The notes under the pieces were generated by a model, which was not told where the DNA came from, did no database searches, and was given only the letters and a program-made list of their open reading frames with translations. Source: Ardenticatenaceae bacterium (lineage in GTDB: Bacteria; Chloroflexota; Anaerolineae; Promineifilales; Promineifilaceae). From it: a stretch of 57,273 nt of DNA. Each line of letters opens with the position of its first letter. Position 1 is the first letter of the stretch. Below are positions 8,405-18,300 of the stretch, piece by piece. A program made the position numbers and the translations under genes. The stretch spans positions 1 to 57,273 of the forward strand of contig JACKBN010000022.1 of NCBI GenBank assembly GCA_020634565.1, read 5' to 3'.

Positions 8405-9742
8405 TTACCCCAGCCCCACAACCCAGGATGGTTTTTTGGGGAATAGGATGCTGCATAAAACGGCCGCTTCCGGCGTGCGCGGATAACAATCGGCATGAAC
8501 CGCGTTGAGTTCTTCCCACGAATTGCGGCCAAATAGCAGCGAGAGGAAGGTGGTGTCTGGGAAGTGCAAGTCGCCATCTTCTACGCTTGTTGGTTCGTAA
8601 CTGCCCACTTCTTGCAGCTTGCCCTGCTCAAAAACGAGGGTGAACTGCTGCTGGTACAGGTTGATGCGGCAGGTGCCACTGTGCCCGGCCAGCACGCTTT
8701 GGGCCAGTCGGTTTTCCAACACCGGGGCGATGTGGCGCAAGAAGGCGGGCAAATCGGGTACGCGGATGTACCAGGCATACGGCAGTCGCTGCTGTTCTAA
8801 TTGGCGGCCCAATGCTTCGTAGACGGGATGAGCAATGCCCAGGCCAAAGGTGATGCCGCGCAGCCGCTTTTCTTCCTTTTCATACAGCACATCAGCCAGC
8901 TTTTTGAAGTAGCGGGTGAGAAACAGCCCCACGGCGCGCCAGGAATGGTCGGGACGCACGCCCAATTCGCGCACGTGGTAGGTGTTGCCAAACTGTTTGT
9001 ACTCCACGTAAGCGACGGGTTGAGGCGTGGATTCGGCCGTTTCTACCAGGTAAAAGTGACGGGCATACACTGAGGTGGGGTGAGGAATGGTGAGTTCATA
9101 GCGCCAGGTGGCTTCGTTTCGCTGGCGGCTGATGAGGGCGCCTCGGTTGTGCGCTTCGTACAGCGTTTGCAGGATGGGCCAATCCGCTTCGGTGGCCGGG
9201 CGAATTTGGTACGCTTCTGTTTCCACTTTGGTGTCGTTGCCGGGACGGTCCCACAAAAAGTCGCGCCCGCCGCCTAAATCCAGGGACATGCCGTAGCCAA
9301 ACAGGCGATAATACCAGGGGATGCCGGTGATGGCCTGGACCAGTTCACCTCGCGTGGCGCTTTTGGTGTGAACGGCCGTCATTTGTTTTCGTACCAAACC
9401 GCGCCGCCGGTATGCGGGATCGGTGGCTACCAACTCGGGGCGACCCACACCAAAGGGGATGTCCTCGTACAGCCAGGTTTGCGAGATGAGGTTGAGTGTG
9501 GAGACAATTTTGCCGTCTGCATTTTCATCTACCACCACGGTGAAATCGCTGGCGCTGGTGGTGGGATGGTCACCTCGCATCAAATCTTCTGTCCAGCGGG
9601 CCAGCCAGGTTTCTGGACTTTCCGGGTTGTCGCTGTGAATGTTGACGTTGAAAGCGGCTAATGCTTCTGTGTCGGCGGGTGTAGCCCAACGCAGCACGAG
9701 CCCATCGCCTAAATCTCTGGGTAAACCAAATTGATCGCTCAT
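8405..9742 (-). CDS. Eis-like GNAT family N-acetyltransferase
   Basis: A 445-aa acetyltransferase. Residues about 15-160 form a GNAT domain whose acetyl-CoA loop reads RRRGLV near residue 113. A second, diverged GNAT-like half and a C-terminal SCP2/sterol-carrier-like region follow, the architecture of the Eis family. Eis enzymes acetylate amines such as aminoglycosides or protein lysines; the substrate here is unknown. AAAGGAAAACA directly precedes ATG 9742. It is followed after 5 bp by the methyltransferase gene, suggesting cotranscription. Confidence 0.8.
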   Translation of the reverse strand: MSDQFGLPRDLGDGLVLRWATPADTEALAAFNVNIHSDNPESPETWLARWTEDLMRGDHPTTSASDFTVVVDENADGKIVSTLNLISQTWLYEDIPFGVGRPELVATDPAYRRRGLVRKQMTAVHTKSATRGELVQAITGIPWYYRLFGYGMSLDLGGGRDFLWDRPGNDTKVETEAYQIRPATEADWPILQTLYEAHNRGALISRQRNEATWRYELTIPHPTSVYARHFYLVETAESTPQPVAYVEYKQFGNTYHVRELGVRPDHSWRAVGLFLTRYFKKLADVLYEKEEKRLRGITFGLGIAHPVYEALGRQLEQQRLPYAWYIRVPDLPAFLRHIAPVLENRLAQSVLAGHSGTCRINLYQQQFTLVFEQGKLQEVGSYEPTSVEDGDLHFPDTTFLSLLFGRNSWEELNAVHADCYPRTPEAAVLCSILFPKKPSWVVGLG

Positions 9743-9932
9743 TGTTTTCCTTTGGGAACGGCCGTTTGTTGGGACCGTTCACCCGAGGGTATTGTAGAAG
9801 CTTCTCTCATCTTTGTGTAATCTAGCTGCCCCAATTGTAAGATTAGTGTTGGAAACAGGGTTATTTTGTTGACGTCACCTGGGCGAATGTGCCAAAATTT
9901 GTGCAAGTTAGTTTTATGATGAACAGGAAACA

Positions 9933-10064
9933 ATGATGATTATTCCCATCTCCACATTTACTATAACTTTGATCAGCGGGGCAGCAGGCTTGTTTTTGAT
10001 GAAGTGGCTGCAAGAACGGCCGCAAGCGCAACCTGCTTTGGTCCCTGCTGTAATTCAGAAATAA
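9933..10064 (+). CDS. Small single-pass membrane protein (43 aa)
   Basis: A 43-aa ORF. It has one hydrophobic segment (ISTFTITLISGAAGLFLM) followed by a charged turn and a Pro/Ala-rich tail. AGGAAA lies four bases before ATG 9933, and it ends 12 bp before the metallopeptidase ORF in the same direction. Spacing, ribosome site and clean membrane segment support a real gene, perhaps a partner or leader peptide of the peptidase. An ACGGCCGC motif lies inside it. No family recognised. Confidence 0.5.
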   Translation: MMIIPISTFTITLISGAAGLFLMKWLQERPQAQPALVPAVIQK

Positions 10065-10076
10065 CGAGGCTGAACG

Positions 10077-10763
10077 ATGTTTTTTAACCCTCTCTATCTA
10101 GTTTTTGCCTTACCGGGATTGTTGCTGGGCCTTTGGGCTCAATCCCGCGTGAAGAGCAATTTTAATAAATATTCGAAGGTGCGTACGGCGCGTAACCTGA
10201 CTGGCGCTGATGTGGCTCGGCAGCTATTGGATGCCCAGGGTTTGTACGATGTGGCTATCGAAGAGACGCAGGGCATGTTGAGCGATCATTATGATCCGCG
10301 CAGCAAGGTGCTACGGCTAAGCCCGGGTGTGTACCGTACGCCCAGCATTGCGGCAGCGGGCGTGGCGGCTCATGAAATGGGGCACGCTTTGCAGGATGCT
10401 GGCGGTTACTTTCCGCTGCAAATTCGCAGCACGCTGGTGCCTGCGGCCCAGTTTGGGAGTTCGTTGGCCCCCTGGCTGTTTATGGGTGGTCTGCTGTTGA
10501 ACTTTACCAGTCTGGCCTGGGTTGGCGTCATCATGTTTGCTGCGGCCGTTTTGTTTACGCTGATTACTCTGCCGGTGGAATTTGACGCCAGCAAGCGAGC
10601 CAAGCAGCTATTGGTGAGCAGCGGTATTCTGATTGGCGATGAAATTAAAGGCGTGGATAAGGTACTGGATGCGGCTGCGTGGACGTATGTAGCAGCGGCC
10701 GTTTCCGCAATTGGCACGTTGCTCTACTATGTTTTACTTTTAACGGGTGGCCGCCGCGACTAA
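10077..10763 (+). CDS. YugP-type zinc metallopeptidase, membrane
   Basis: A 228-aa membrane peptidase of the YugP (Zn_peptidase_2) family. It has an N-terminal membrane segment, the HEMGH zinc motif (HEXXH) near residues 103-107, and hydrophobic segments after residue 125 and at the C-terminus. GAGG at 10067-10070 precedes ATG 10077. Length is normal for the family. The function of YugP proteins is not well established; membrane-protein turnover is a reasonable inference. A strong terminator follows. Confidence 0.88.
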   Translation: MFFNPLYLVFALPGLLLGLWAQSRVKSNFNKYSKVRTARNLTGADVARQLLDAQGLYDVAIEETQGMLSDHYDPRSKVLRLSPGVYRTPSIAAAGVAAHEMGHALQDAGGYFPLQIRSTLVPAAQFGSSLAPWLFMGGLLLNFTSLAWVGVIMFAAAVLFTLITLPVEFDASKRAKQLLVSSGILIGDEIKGVDKVLDAAAWTYVAAAVSAIGTLLYYVLLLTGGRRD

Positions 10764-10789
10764 TCAGGCCAAAATTTTGACAAGTAACC

Positions 10790-10829
10790 AAGAAAAACGG
10801 GATGGTTTTTAAGCCATCCCGTTTTTCTT
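10790..10829 (+). terminator. Strong rho-independent terminator
   Basis: A 16-bp perfect stem AAGAAAAACGGGATGG / CCATCCCGTTTTTCTT with an 8-base loop and a T-rich 3' side, 27 bp after the metallopeptidase stop. It reads as a terminator in both directions. Confidence 0.9.
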
Positions 10830-10908
10830 TGGCTAGAGAACTCGCGACTCAGAACCCCCGGATTCCCCTCTCACGAACGTCACCTGACGGCAACGTGAAT
10901 GATTCTTT

Positions 10909-11007
10909 TTACTGAGGGCGGCTTACAGCAACGCCAATCATCAGCCCGGCGATAACCATCATAAGCGCGACGATGACAATGGTTGAAAGATTCAGATAGA
11001 CTAGCAT
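10909..11007 (-). CDS. Small hydrophobic protein (32 aa)
   Basis: A 32-aa ORF that is almost entirely one membrane helix (STIVIVALMMVIAGLMIGVAV) with an SRPQ tail. A GGAGG ribosome site lies 7-11 bases before ATG 11007. A CRP/FNR-like palindrome is about 100 bp upstream. No homologue recognised. The strong ribosome site and clean transmembrane pattern make it credible, and a second ORF of the same style lies just upstream. There is nothing else between the metallopeptidase terminator and this ORF. Confidence 0.55.
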   Translation of the reverse strand: MLVYLNLSTIVIVALMMVIAGLMIGVAVSRPQ

Positions 11008-11104
11008 GATACCGACCTCCGCTTTGAATTTTTGAAGTTGCTTTTTAGTTTAATGGCTTTGCCATCCCGTTTCCTGACACCAATCTAACGCCAGACGTAC
11101 AGAA

Positions 11105-11120
11105 TGTGATAAATATCACA
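11105..11120. promoter_or_regulatory. CRP/FNR-like palindrome
   Basis: TGTGATAAATATCACA fits the TGTGA-N6-TCACA consensus of CRP-type regulators exactly, with 7-bp arms. It lies between the two tiny ORFs, just after the stop of one and about 98 bp before the start of the other. It could be an activator site for the 32-aa ORF or a small 3' hairpin of the 38-aa ORF. Confidence 0.5.
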
Positions 11121-11121
11121 G

Positions 11122-11238
11122 TTAGCGCAGGTTATCGTTGAAAACGAGGTAAAGGATCAGGATAACCGGGAAGATTAGCCCCAGGATAAAGGCGACCAGC
11201 AGTAAGCCAAACAGCGCCCCATATGATAATGTTAGCAT
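11122..11238 (-). CDS. Small hydrophobic protein (38 aa)
   Basis: A 38-aa ORF with one long membrane helix (about residues 7-33) and a short NDNLR tail. AAAGGAGAG precedes ATG 11238 at good spacing. It ends two bases from the CRP/FNR-like palindrome. No family recognised. Together with the 32-aa ORF downstream it forms a pair of tiny membrane proteins with good ribosome sites. The gap 11239-11421 upstream contains one ACGGCCGT copy and nothing else I can name. Confidence 0.55.
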   Translation of the reverse strand: MLTLSYGALFGLLLVAFILGLIFPVILILYLVFNDNLR

Positions 11239-11421
11239 GTCAAATCTCTCCTTTTATCAGTTACCAATACAATTTCCAATACGCATGAGATGCAACCGCT
11301 GTCGCAAGGACGGCCGTTTGGCTTTGCTGGCGAACCTACCTTTATCCTATTCGATTGTAGAAATTATGTCTGACGGGAAACGAACGAAAGGCTGACAGTG
11401 GACTAACAAGGAGAAGCGTAA

Positions 11422-11477
11422 AGATTGGACCATTTTAGCGACATGAGCTAATCGCCTGACAAAAAATGGTCCAATCT
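11422..11477. repeat. Dispersed inverted-repeat element, copy 1 (3' end)
   Basis: Perfect 15-bp arms AGATTGGACCATTTT (11422-11436) and AAAATGGTCCAATCT (11463-11477) flank a 26-base loop. It lies 12 bp after the stop of the minus-strand AAA-winged-helix gene. The same arms with a different loop occur at 37684-37740, again just after a minus-strand stop. Probable terminator-type repeat family. Confidence 0.75.
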
Positions 11478-11489
11478 ATTAGAGGCAAT

Positions 11490-12845
11490 TTACTCGATTT
11501 TTAGCATATAACCTTGGTTGTGGACGTTTTCCAAAAAGCGGGGATTTTTGGAGTCTGGCTCAATCTTTTTGCGCAGGCGGGCAATGGCGGCGATGAGCGC
11601 CTCATCGGAGACGCCGCCTTTGGCGTTGGGCCAACCGGCGCTAATGAGCTCATCTTTTTCCACGACTTCACCAGCCTGTTGGTAAAGCTGTTGGAAGAGG
11701 CGGTATTCAAGCTGGGTGAGGCGGGGAGCTGGGCTGCCCACCACCCAAATTTGCCTGGAAGCTTCATCGAAGTAAAGCGGCCGTTCCCACAGTGCATCCT
11801 GGGTTTTAATGAAGCGAGCAAAGATGGGGGAGAAAATTACGGCCGTTTCACCCTCCGTCAGCAGCCCTTTAATTTGCAGTTGCGGAACGGCCGTGTCTTC
11901 TAACGTAGCAGTGATGCCCTGCGCAGTGGCCATCAGCGTTTTTTGCTCTAGCGTGCTCAAGCTGCGCCACAATTTGTCACACTCCATGTCTACCCCAGGT
12001 ACATTTAGCAGCTCAGCCACCGCATTATCCTGGTAAATTTGCTGGTTTAGATTGTGATGGGCCACAGCCAGTAAGGCGGCGCGCAGCAGACCCGCATGGC
12101 CGCCAGCCAGCGCGTACAATCGCTCGCGCAATTCGTCTATAAGCGTGAACTGGTTGCGGCTGGCCACACGTTCCAGCACAGACATCGCATCACGTCTGGC
12201 ATAGGGTTTAAGCCCCATCACGTTGGAGGCCAGCAATTCATAAAATTCTTCCCGCGCAGCATCTAAATCCAGAAGGTTGGGAATGAGGTCGCGGGTGAAA
12301 ACCAGGTAGGAGATGCGATATTTATATGCTTCGCGCAAGCCGCGCAGGTTGGCAAACAGCCGCTCTTCAGCTTCCTGATACACATCATCAAACTGGTCAA
12401 ACAAGAAGACGAGCCGGCGTTTGGCTGGCTGACCCAGCAGAATGCGCAAGGCGAGTTTGAAGTAGCGCTGCACTTTGAGAATGTCATCCTGAGAATCCAG
12501 CAGCATTTCATGGTACTGGCTAATTTTTTCGATGTCTTGAGGCGTTATGCCTAACCGTTCGGCATCGCTATCCAGCATCTCTAGCTGTTCCAGAATCAGG
12601 CTGTAAATGCTGCGGTCACTAAAATCGGGCACATAGTGGAAGTTGGCGCGAATGATGATGGTATTGCCATTCAGATCGCCCAAGTATTGGGCCTGCGTTT
12701 GCGGATCGCGAATGTGGTTGAACAGGTTGGATTTGCCCACGCCGCTGATGCCGATAATGGAGGCGGATTCTCCGGCCTGCATCCATTTAAACAGCTGCTC
12801 GGTTTCGGGTTGGCGAAAGCCAGATTGTTGGGTGGTGAGGGTCAT
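11490..12845 (-). CDS. AAA/STAND ATPase with C-terminal winged-helix DNA-binding domain
   Basis: A 451-aa protein. Residues about 20-260 form a P-loop ATPase, with Walker A GISGVGKSN near 33-41 and Walker B LVFLFDQFDDV near 144-154. Residues about 365-451 form an OmpR/PhoB-type winged helix with LTQLEYRLFQQLYQQAG and a recognition segment ending NVHNQGYML. Unlike classical response regulators it has no receiver domain. AAGGAG sits 10 bases before ATG 12845, and the gene begins 22 bp after the receiver-kinase-SIR2 gene, so it is the third gene of that operon. A likely role is output transcription factor of the block, switched by ATP binding. The partner and DNA target are unknown. Confidence 0.8.
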   Translation of the reverse strand: MTLTTQQSGFRQPETEQLFKWMQAGESASIIGISGVGKSNLFNHIRDPQTQAQYLGDLNGNTIIIRANFHYVPDFSDRSIYSLILEQLEMLDSDAERLGITPQDIEKISQYHEMLLDSQDDILKVQRYFKLALRILLGQPAKRRLVFLFDQFDDVYQEAEERLFANLRGLREAYKYRISYLVFTRDLIPNLLDLDAAREEFYELLASNVMGLKPYARRDAMSVLERVASRNQFTLIDELRERLYALAGGHAGLLRAALLAVAHHNLNQQIYQDNAVAELLNVPGVDMECDKLWRSLSTLEQKTLMATAQGITATLEDTAVPQLQIKGLLTEGETAVIFSPIFARFIKTQDALWERPLYFDEASRQIWVVGSPAPRLTQLEYRLFQQLYQQAGEVVEKDELISAGWPNAKGGVSDEALIAAIARLRKKIEPDSKNPRFLENVHNQGYMLKIE

Positions 12846-12867
12846 TGGCGATTTTGCTCCTTGGTGC

Positions 12868-15378
12868 TCAATCTTGGGCCAGACCAGGAACTTCCTGGCC
12901 TTCGTAGTTGGTAAGGGTAAATAAGACCTTCAGCAGCTGGTCTGGTGTATCTGGCAGCACGCGGAAGTCCAGGTTGCGGTAAACATCTTGTTCTTCTTCG
13001 GAAATATCGCCGCCGGCCATCCAGATGAGTCCGCTGGCCGTGCCTGGCTGGCAATATTGGTAAGCCGACATGAGTTCATCCTCAGTGGGGCAGAGCATGA
13101 GTAGAAACGCCCCGTTTTGTACGGCCGTTGCCAGCTGCTGCCATAATTTACTGACCCGTTGAATGGTTTGCGGCTGGCGGTGGTCATATTCCGTGATGGG
13201 CAGGAGCGTAGGGCCAGCATCCTCCTCAGAAATGTTAAACGAGCCAAACAGTTTGTGGATGGTGATGTCGTTGGGATTGTGATGATTATTTTGCGAATTG
13301 GCTTCTAGCTGAATGTTGAACGCCTTACCGCGCGCCTGGTAGGCTTGCTCCATGTAACCATGCTGATTGGTGGTGAAGATGGTTTTCCAGGGCAGTTTGG
13401 CGGCGGCGCGGTAGAGAGACGGCCGTTTCTCCGGCGCGAAGTAATCCAAGTGTTTCTGGATGAGCCGTTTGCGGTTGCCCATGCGGTTGATGTAAAAGGC
13501 AAATAATTTTGAGGGTTTGTCACTGGCGGCTACAGAAATGTCTACTTCTTTCATCAGCTGTAGGGCCAGTTCCTGGCTGTTGGGCCAATCAACGTTGCGG
13601 GGTACGGCGGAGCCGAGAAACAAAACCACGTTTTTCTCAGAAAGGTTTTGGGCCAAGAACCGCTGCTGGGCCGTGGCCAGCATGAGGGCGGGGGCGAAAA
13701 AGCTGCTGTCTTCGGCAAAGGTGGCCTGGCTCACCGGCACCGGTTCGCGATACATATCGACGACGCGGTTGGCAGACGGCCGTCCCGCCAGCATATCCAG
13801 CTCTTCACACATCATCACGGCTGAATGCATCGCTTGTAATTTGCGATTTTCTGAAATGTGGCGCAGCCGCACCACGTTGAGCGTGCCCATGAGCTGGCTC
13901 AGCAAATATTCCTTGCGCGCCTCTTCCGTTTTGGTATTGAAGCCGCTGGCATATTTCAGGGCCATCTGGCGCAGCGCATGAATCACTTGGGCTGCCTTGC
14001 GTGCATCTCTGGAAAATGAAGGGGGCAGGATGGGTAACTGGCCTTTTCTGCCAGCTTCTAACAACGCTTCTTCCAAATGCAGAAAATCCGTCAGGCTCAG
14101 TAGGGACATGAGCCGGTATTTGATGTCTGTTTCCAGAATGACAAAATCGCGCAGATTGTGGCTTTTGTAGGTGCGATAGAAGTCAATGAGCCAACATTTG
14201 CCCGCTTCATCCACCATGATGTTGCGCCCCGTCAAATCGCCGTGGGTGATGCATTTGTGAACCTGAAACACACATTCTGTCTGGTGCCTGTCCAGCCAGG
14301 CAATCGGGTTGAGCACCGGCTTTTCGCCGGGCGTGAGCTGGATCATTTCTGCGTCTGGGTTTAGCTCTGGCAGGACGATTTGAATACGGCCGATTAACTT
14401 TTTGCGGTCGAGCTGAAACGCTTCGTAGTAAAGGGAGGGCACATCGGTCAGGGTGCGCTCGGGATTGTCAAACCAGTAATGGTATGTTTGGTTGAACAAC
14501 GCTTTGAGGCTGTCAATAATCTTATTTGGCTCGCTGCGCAGGTAAAATTCGTCAAACTCTTTAAGGGCCACGCCCTGGCTTTCCGCAAAATTGTAGAGCA
14601 GCGTGCCTAAATGGCGTGTGTACCACACATCCGCCTGGGCCACGCTGTTCCCCGTGAGAAACCGTTCGACGTTGGCTTTGTAGTTGCGCCGTTCCGTTTC
14701 TACTTTGTCTTTACGGCCCACTTTGGCTACGTAAGCGCGCCCGACGCCTTCTTTCCAGGTGGGTTTGACGTGCACCACGGCCGCACCAGTCAGCCCCGGT
14801 TTGAGCTTGCTGACATACAGGCTGCGGGCATCTACAAAGAGTCGGCCGAACAGGTCGCGCACTTGAGGGGCGAGTAATTTGGTAGACGGCCGTTCCGCCA
14901 TCGACCAGTTCACATCTTCCGCCACCTCTTCCAGCACGTTTAGCGAATTACTCACATACTCCAGCTGAAAGTTGATGCGAATTTTCTCCTCTTCCAGCTC
15001 TTTGATGGTATTGACCAATTTTCTTAAGTAACCCGCTTCTTTAATAATGAGCCGATCAGCCTTCAAATCCCACGCTCTTAAAATAAAATCAGGATGGGCG
15101 GTCATCACAATCGTAGGCATTACCCCGCGCAGGTGCAGCGCCTCAATATCTTCCAGCAGTTGTAATCCCTCTTCGTTGTCCGGGTCTTCATCCACCAGGC
15201 GGATGTCTAAAACTGCGAGATGAAAATGGTCACTTTCCAACGCTGTTTTGGCCTCTCCGTAGGAGGTCGCCAAACGTACCAGATAATCTTCTTCCTTTAA
15301 CCAACGAATAATGGGGTCCGATGTTTTATCATCGTCTTCAACTAACAGGATGCGTAATTGGTGAGATTGCTCAGGCAT
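12868..15378 (-). CDS. Receiver - phosphotransferase-like kinase - SIR2-like fusion protein
   Basis: An 836-aa three-domain protein. Residues 1-125 are a response-regulator receiver (acidic EDDD near 14-17, phospho-acceptor Asp 58 in VLDIR, Lys near 113). Residues about 185-430 look like an aminoglycoside-phosphotransferase/kinase-like fold with HGDLTGRN at 379-386 and DFYRT near 399. Residues about 578-836 resemble SIR2_2, with VVLFLGS near 589 and IFTTN near 671. Where the family usually has KLHGS, this protein reads KLFGS (709-713), so the catalytic His may be missing. SIR2-like domains are often NAD-consuming effectors in defence systems; whether this one is active is open. ATG 15378 is chosen over an upstream start because AGGAGG lies nine bases before it. 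It overlaps the histidine-kinase gene by 8 bp, so translation is probably coupled and the kinase is the likely phosphodonor. Confidence 0.78.
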   Translation of the reverse strand: MPEQSHQLRILLVEDDDKTSDPIIRWLKEEDYLVRLATSYGEAKTALESDHFHLAVLDIRLVDEDPDNEEGLQLLEDIEALHLRGVMPTIVMTAHPDFILRAWDLKADRLIIKEAGYLRKLVNTIKELEEEKIRINFQLEYVSNSLNVLEEVAEDVNWSMAERPSTKLLAPQVRDLFGRLFVDARSLYVSKLKPGLTGAAVVHVKPTWKEGVGRAYVAKVGRKDKVETERRNYKANVERFLTGNSVAQADVWYTRHLGTLLYNFAESQGVALKEFDEFYLRSEPNKIIDSLKALFNQTYHYWFDNPERTLTDVPSLYYEAFQLDRKKLIGRIQIVLPELNPDAEMIQLTPGEKPVLNPIAWLDRHQTECVFQVHKCITHGDLTGRNIMVDEAGKCWLIDFYRTYKSHNLRDFVILETDIKYRLMSLLSLTDFLHLEEALLEAGRKGQLPILPPSFSRDARKAAQVIHALRQMALKYASGFNTKTEEARKEYLLSQLMGTLNVVRLRHISENRKLQAMHSAVMMCEELDMLAGRPSANRVVDMYREPVPVSQATFAEDSSFFAPALMLATAQQRFLAQNLSEKNVVLFLGSAVPRNVDWPNSQELALQLMKEVDISVAASDKPSKLFAFYINRMGNRKRLIQKHLDYFAPEKRPSLYRAAAKLPWKTIFTTNQHGYMEQAYQARGKAFNIQLEANSQNNHHNPNDITIHKLFGSFNISEEDAGPTLLPITEYDHRQPQTIQRVSKLWQQLATAVQNGAFLLMLCPTEDELMSAYQYCQPGTASGLIWMAGGDISEEEQDVYRNLDFRVLPDTPDQLLKVLFTLTNYEGQEVPGLAQD

Positions 15379-18300
15379 CGACGAGTCCCTCCTGCAAAGA
15401 GTGTGCCTCACTTGTGTTCAGCGGTAAGCTTAGGATAAAAATAGCACCTTCGCCCGGATCGCTCTTGAGCTGTAAGGTGCCACTGTGGGCTTGGGCAATC
15501 AGCTGGCAATGGAATAAACCAACGCCATGCATTTTGTGCAGCGAGTTCCCTTTGGTGGACTTGCCGAATTTAAAGACATCTTGTTGCAGTTCCGTGGGGA
15601 TGCCAGTGCCGTTATCTTGAACCTGCAAATGCAGATGGTTTTCATTAACCTCTGCTGTAATTGTGACCTGGCCATCACGGTCATTGGGAATGGCCACAAA
15701 AGCATTGACCAGCAGGTTCTTGAGCAGTAGTTCAATCCACATGCTGTCAGCCTGGACCAGTGGCAAATCATCAGCAATTTCTTTGTGAATGGTTACGTGG
15801 TCTGGCTGTTGGGGAAGGCTCAGGTTGATGGCGTTGGTGACCAATGTGGCGATGTTTTCAAAGGACGGATGATAAGCACCGGTAAAGACAAACTCTTTGA
15901 GACGGCCGCTTATTTTATCCGTGATCATGGCATTTTTTTGCAGATTGGCTAATGGCTCACGAATGTCGCGGTTGTTTTCGTATTTGTAGTTAATCTCATC
16001 AATTAAGTCCGGGAAGGCGGCGATGGCGTTGTTGATGTCGTGAACCAGACCGGTGGCCATTACGGCCGTTTTCTTTGTCAGTTCCAATGCTTGGGAGCGC
16101 TGGAACTGGTTGGCATTCTTTACCGCCAACGCCACGTGATTTGCCAGGGTTTGCAGCAGCTCTTTGTCATCCTCAGTAAAAGCGGCTAGCTGATCACTTT
16201 CAACCACCAAAATGAAGTTGACTACCTCATCAATAACAATTGGCACGGCAATTTCGGATTGCGTTTTGGGGTTTGCCGGAATGTAATCAATATCCTGACT
16301 GACGTCAGAGATGTTGCTCGTTTGCCTGGTTTCCAGTACGCGCCCGGCGATGCCCCGCCGCTTGCCCAGTTGGGTGCGGAAGGTTTGCTCTTCCATCAAG
16401 GGTAGATCCACGCGATAGAATGGTTGTGTTGTGGCGGTAATGGCCACTTCGTTGTTTTCGGGCAGATGCTCCACAATGCAGGCGTTATCTGCTTTGGGGA
16501 AAGCATTCAAAATTTCTTTGATGAGATTGCTAAAGATCAAGTCCAAAGTGACGCTGGCGCTAATGATAGGCGTGATGCGGGACACAATCTCCAGTCGGTT
16601 TTGGCGCTGTTCGGCTTCTGTGTGCAGTTCGGCGCGCAAGATGGCCAGGGCGGCCAGTTGGGCAAACAATTCTAGCGTGCCCTGGTGTGTGTTGTTGAAT
16701 GGGTTCTTGAATTCGTAACCAAAAAACATGCAGCCCACACGTTTATGCCCTACATCCAAAGGAATGATGGCGGCCGATTTGTAATTATTGTGGTGCGGAA
16801 ATACCGATCGCAGCTTGGGGGCTTTGTCCAGGTTGGATACAAACTGTCTTTCGGGCAGCGTCAGCGCCCTTTGCACAATTTGGTCTAATTCGTTGAGCAG
16901 AGGGGTGGTAACGGCCGTTTCCCGGCTGCTGGAAATAGTCGTGTTAATATACTGCTCTGTGGCCGGATCGCGATGATAAATGGCAATGGCGTCTACGGCC
17001 TGCAACACATTAATCGCTTGCGTAATGATCGCCGTTAACAGCTGCTCCAAATTTTCCTCGTCAACCAATCGCTGCGAAAGATTGCGCAGCTCCCGCATGG
17101 CTCGTTCCCGATCCACCTGCTCCAGACTCACCGCCAGACGGCTGGCCAAACGCTCCAGATGATCGCGATGCTCTTCATTTAGGCCGTGACGCAAGGGGCT
17201 TTCCAGGTACAGGACAGCCAGCGTATTGCCCGAGACTTTTACCGGCACGGCCAAACCACAGCGCGATTCGGCGAAAAAGCGCGAGGGGAACAGGCCCGTT
17301 TCCCGGCGGCCCGCATTGGTTTGCAGCTGGCTTTTGGCCTGAATATAGGCGTCCCGAATGAGTCCGCCCGGCAAGCTGTCAATTTGCTGGGAATGCATTT
17401 TGCCCGAGGACAAAAGTTGGTACACGCCCCAGGCGCCTTTCGGTTCATTGCGAATAAGAAATACTCTGGGTGCTTTGGTATATTCCTGGGCGCGTCGCAG
17501 GCCGAGCAAAATGGCATTTTCGATGGCGTTGTCTGTACGAAAGTAGATGCTGCTAAAGAAAAGCTGGTCGATGCCGCGCATTTGCATGGTGCGCACGGAT
17601 AAATTGTGTTGCACCTGCTGATAGCTAGTGGCGCCTGGTAGGGCAATGGCCACAAAATTGGCAAACACTTCCAAAACCGTTCTTTGCTCTTTGGTGAGTT
17701 GGTATGGCTGCCGCCAATTGAGAAAGAGCAAACCCACGGGTGCTGCCGCTGGCCCCAAGCGAATGCCGACAAACGCCCGAATGCCTTCACGCGGTAGGAA
17801 GCTGCTGGTGTCCAAACAAAGACGCAATCGTGAGGGCGCAGCAACGGCGTGGTCATCTGTAACGGTGAGAACGCCTTCTTGTACCAGATACGTTGCCAGG
17901 CCATGTGCGGGACGCGGTTTGTTGCTTGGTTTTACGGGGTGTTTGGTGCCAACGGCCGTTACTTGCCCTGGTTCATAACAAAGCGCCTGTGTGACTTGGG
18001 TGGGTTGGAACGGATAAATCACCACGCTGTCCGCTTTAAACAAATTCTGGGCCGACTGAACCACCGATTGCAGCAGCCCATTGACCGAATCTGTCACCTG
18101 GTTGTTGAGCTTTTCTTCGATTTCGAGCAGTTCGCGCCAGCTTTGGGTACGTTGGCGTTCCACCACCAGGGTGCGTGCATTTTCCAATACGAGGGCCACC
18201 TGGTTGACAAAGGTTTGCAGCAGCTCAAACTGCTCGGGCGTCAGGTCATGGCGGGCAAATTTATTGTCCACATACAAAATGCCCAGCGTTTGTTTACCAG

